From: Hanleya hanleyi
Taxonomy: Eukaryota > Mollusca > Polyplacophora > Lepidopleurida > Hanleyidae
Assembly (NCBI GenBank): GCA_036873755.1
Contig: JAVTVY010025429.1
Coordinates: 45,947 to 109,946, forward strand
Length of the DNA stretch: 64,000 nt
Direction: 5' to 3'
Shown here: positions 62,443 to 64,000 of the stretch, one piece after another
How the letters are laid out: each line of letters begins with the position of its first letter
How positions within the stretch are numbered: the first letter of the stretch is position 1
Notes under the pieces: generated by a model
What the model saw: only the letters and a program-made list of their open reading frames with translations
What the model was told of the DNA's origin: nothing
The model's database searches: none
Position numbers and translations under genes: made by a program

Positions 62443-63016
62443 CTAAGCGTCGCCGGGCAGGCCTGGATATTCTTCGGGCAGCATGTCCTGAAACAGTTGT
62501 TTGCGCATTCTGATCGCATTTTCCAGGGCCTCGGTGGGTGGTAGTCCCATAGCCTCTTCCAAGTGACGCTTGGTCTTCATGATGGACCTGTGCGTGCGGT
62601 CGCCTTTCATTTCAAGCGATAGTAAGGTATACTGTTCATAGATCGCCATGGCTGTTTTCCTGATGCGGGGGGCGCATTTGGGTGTACGCCTGTTGTAAAT
62701 TATCCTCTCCGGCGTCCTCGATCGCTGCAGCGTAAGTATTGATAGCTGCTGTCACAATACGATCGCAGAAGGTAGGTTCTGCATCACTTTCCACGGACGT
62801 AGGCTGACTATCTGAGGTCAAGCTCTCCGTATCACTAGATAGACTCTCAGCAATCTCTGTTTCGGTATCAGTCGATACACTCTCAGCAGTCTCTGTATCA
62901 GCATCCGCCGCAACGGACTCCTCGGAGTCTTCAACTCCATGTATATTTTTCTGGTGTCGCATCATATCGTAATGTCTGGTGAACGTGCGTTCGCACTCAG
63001 AGCAAGTGTAAGCCAT
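62443..63016 (-). CDS. Acidic C2H2 zinc-finger protein, apparently frameshifted
   Basis: The start ATG is at 63014-63016, about 48 bases downstream of a TATAAAA box. The product opens MAYTCSECERTFTRHYDMMR followed by HQKNIH, a clean C-x2-C-x12-H-x4-H finger. A Thr/Glu/Ser/Asp-rich repeat (residues about 30-80) and a predicted helix, RIVTAAINTYAAAIEDAGED, come next. This frame stops at 62636-62638. A second open frame (62443-62649), shifted by one base and with strong coding character (RTHRSIMKTKRHLEEAMGL), overlaps it. A run of six C on the minus strand (plus about 62666-62671) lies just before the overlap, so a one-base indel there could have split one gene of about 190 codons. The family is unknown. 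The setting between direct repeats suggests a mobile or viral-like element. Confidence 0.5.
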
Positions 63017-63063
63017 GTTGACGGTTGAACGTCGACTGTGCGTGTTTTTGGAAATACGCTTGC

Positions 63064-63070
63064 TTTTATA
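63064..63070 (-). promoter_or_regulatory. TATA box of the zinc-finger ORF
   Basis: The minus strand has CTATAAAAGC, about 48 bases before ATG at 63016, directly next to an AACGCC block. Confidence 0.5.
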
Positions 63071-63075
63071 GACAG

Positions 63076-63272
63076 TAACGCCCATCAACGCTTAGCTTAA
63101 CGCTTCAACGCCCTGGTGAATTAGCTCAGAAGCTCTGATTTTCATGGAATTAACACCAATTCATCGAAATGCAGTGACGCCCGTCAACGCCCGTCGTTAC
63201 GCCTTAACGCCCGTGTCAACGCCTTAACGCCCGTCTCAACGCCTTAACACACTTTCTTAACGCTTTAACGTC
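63076..63272 (+). repeat. AACGCC-motif block, copy 2
   Basis: Same order as copy 1, with extra GCCTTAACGCCCGT units. It lies immediately upstream of the TATA box of the minus-strand zinc-finger ORF. Confidence 0.75.
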
Positions 63273-63333
63273 GTTTAATGATGCGTTCGAACAAATGTTT
63301 CTTTTGTGCTATTGCTCTGACATACGCCGCTTT

Positions 63334-63510
63334 TCAGTTCATGCCCGAGGTTTTCAACATCGACGCTGTTCTTTCAATTTCCATATGGAATGGGTCCTTA
63401 TCCAACAATTTCATATGGGTCACGAGGTCGACATACCGCTGACGTAAAGCCCATCGTAGTCTGGGTGCCAATTCGACCAATACATAAGGACTGATGAGGG
63501 ACACATGTTC
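63334..63510 (-). CDS. Possible C-terminal ORF of unknown protein
   Basis: The minus-strand frame, after an acceptor-like TACATATAAG, reads NEHVSLISPYVLVELAPRLR, WALRQRYVDLVTHMKLLDKD, PFHMEIERTASMLKTSGMN and a stop at 63334. Composition is balanced and helical, unlike the GGTGGT repeat upstream of it. No family is recognised. It lies between an AACGCC repeat block and the terminal palindrome, so it may belong to the same unit as the zinc-finger ORF. Confidence 0.3.
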   Translation of the reverse strand, partial: EHVSLISPYVLVELAPRLRWALRQRYVDLVTHMKLLDKDPFHMEIERTASMLKTSGMN

Positions 63511-63630
63511 ATTCTTATATGTACAGACACCACCACCAACACCACCACCACACACTACCACACACACACACACCATCACCACCACATTCCACCACCACCA
63601 CCACCGCCACCACCGCCACCACCGGGCGTT
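63510..63630 (+). repeat. CCA/CAC trinucleotide low-complexity tract
   Basis: A nearly pure ACC/CAC run. The poly-His and poly-Pro frames here are artefacts. Confidence 0.85.
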
Positions 63631-63637
63631 GACGGGC

Positions 63638-63997
63638 GTCAACGCCCGATGGTGGTGGTGGGAGCTCCCGTGTGGCAGAGCTCTTGGAGCTCAAAGCGTG
63701 TGGAGCTCAGAGCTCGGAAGTGACATTTACCTATGACCTCTGTGAGGTCACTTCCGCTTCCGTTCACGTGACCGGAACTGACCTTTGACCCCTGCGCGCA
63801 ATTTTTATCCGGTATTGTTAGCGCGCGCAGGGGTCAAGGTCAGTTCCGATCACGTGAACGGAAGCGGAAGTGACCTCACAGAGGTCATATGCAAATGTCA
63901 CTTCCGAGCTCTGAGCTCCACAGGCTTTGAGCTCCAAGAGCTCCGATCCAAGAACTCTGCCACACGGGAGCTCCCACCACCACCACCGGGCGTTGAA
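63638..63997. repeat. ~360-bp near-perfect palindrome
   Basis: The left arm 63638-63799 and right arm 63821-63997 are inverse copies around the 21-base loop AATTTTTATCCGGTATTGTTA. Arms include GAGCTCCCGTGTGGCAGAG, GGAAGTGAC..., TCACGTGA and TGACCTTTGACCCC. The palindrome reaches the window edge. Confidence 0.8.
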
Positions 63998-64000
63998 GCC

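Noticed and set aside
63494..63736. Poly-His and poly-Pro ORFs
   Set aside because: Artefacts of the ACC/CAC tract.

Overview
This is a eukaryotic, AT-rich, repeat-laden nuclear window with no prokaryotic gene organisation. Spliced exons, tRNA- and 5S-headed SINEs, a LINE tail, a solo LTR, TTAA and hAT-like DNA elements, and tandem-repeat elements tied to GGAC microsatellites all point to a mollusc. The last class matches the 'pearl'/Helentron-type non-autonomous elements described from bivalves. Gastropod versus bivalve cannot be decided from the sequence alone.

The backbone gene is a mitochondrial poly(A) polymerase (MTPAP) on the minus strand. Five exons, at 43.6-43.8, 40.1-40.3, 30.4-30.6, 15.3-15.5 and 6.7-7.0 kb, join with consistent splice sites and phases over 37 kb. 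The mitochondrial-targeting first exon and the C-terminal exons were not found and probably lie outside. A small BEN-domain gene lies on the plus strand at 3.4-5.2 kb. A two-exon-like unknown gene lies on the plus strand at 35.9-37.0 kb, inside the 30.6-40.1 kb MTPAP intron. Its first exon is split by a TTAA-bounded MITE, and its last exon has an inverted, frame-conserved paralogue at 32.7-32.8 kb.

The introns are mostly mobile DNA. Families with ~125-250 bp tandem cores, a GGAC/GGACA microsatellite and a 3' hairpin lie at 10.2-12.1, 13.6-15.2, 19.7-23.6, 24.1-26.0, 31.1-32.6, 32.8-34.6 and 41.1-42.8 kb. One copy has a paralogous empty site and shows no target duplication. Other elements are a hAT-like element carrying a second hAT-like element (20.4-22.4 kb), a piggyBac-like MITE (27.4-28.3 kb), TTAA MITEs (17.9 and 35.9 kb), a TA-flanked element (44.1-45.6 kb), a solo LTR (46.6-47.8 kb), a long hairpin (48.9-50.2 kb), and an inverted-repeat element whose arms are arrays of a GATATC palindrome (50.9-52.3 kb).

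From 55.9 kb on the sequence changes character. It holds short repeats with covarying stem-loops (56.2-56.6 kb), a ~90 bp satellite (59.1-60.1 kb), a ~154 bp array (60.4-61.1 kb) and a ~165 bp array kept open in frame (61.1-61.6 kb). The final 2 kb is compact. It has an acidic C2H2 zinc-finger ORF with a TATA box, flanked by direct repeats rich in AACGCC motifs, then a ~360 bp near-palindrome reaching the window edge. That block, of unknown identity, is the best candidate for something undescribed.
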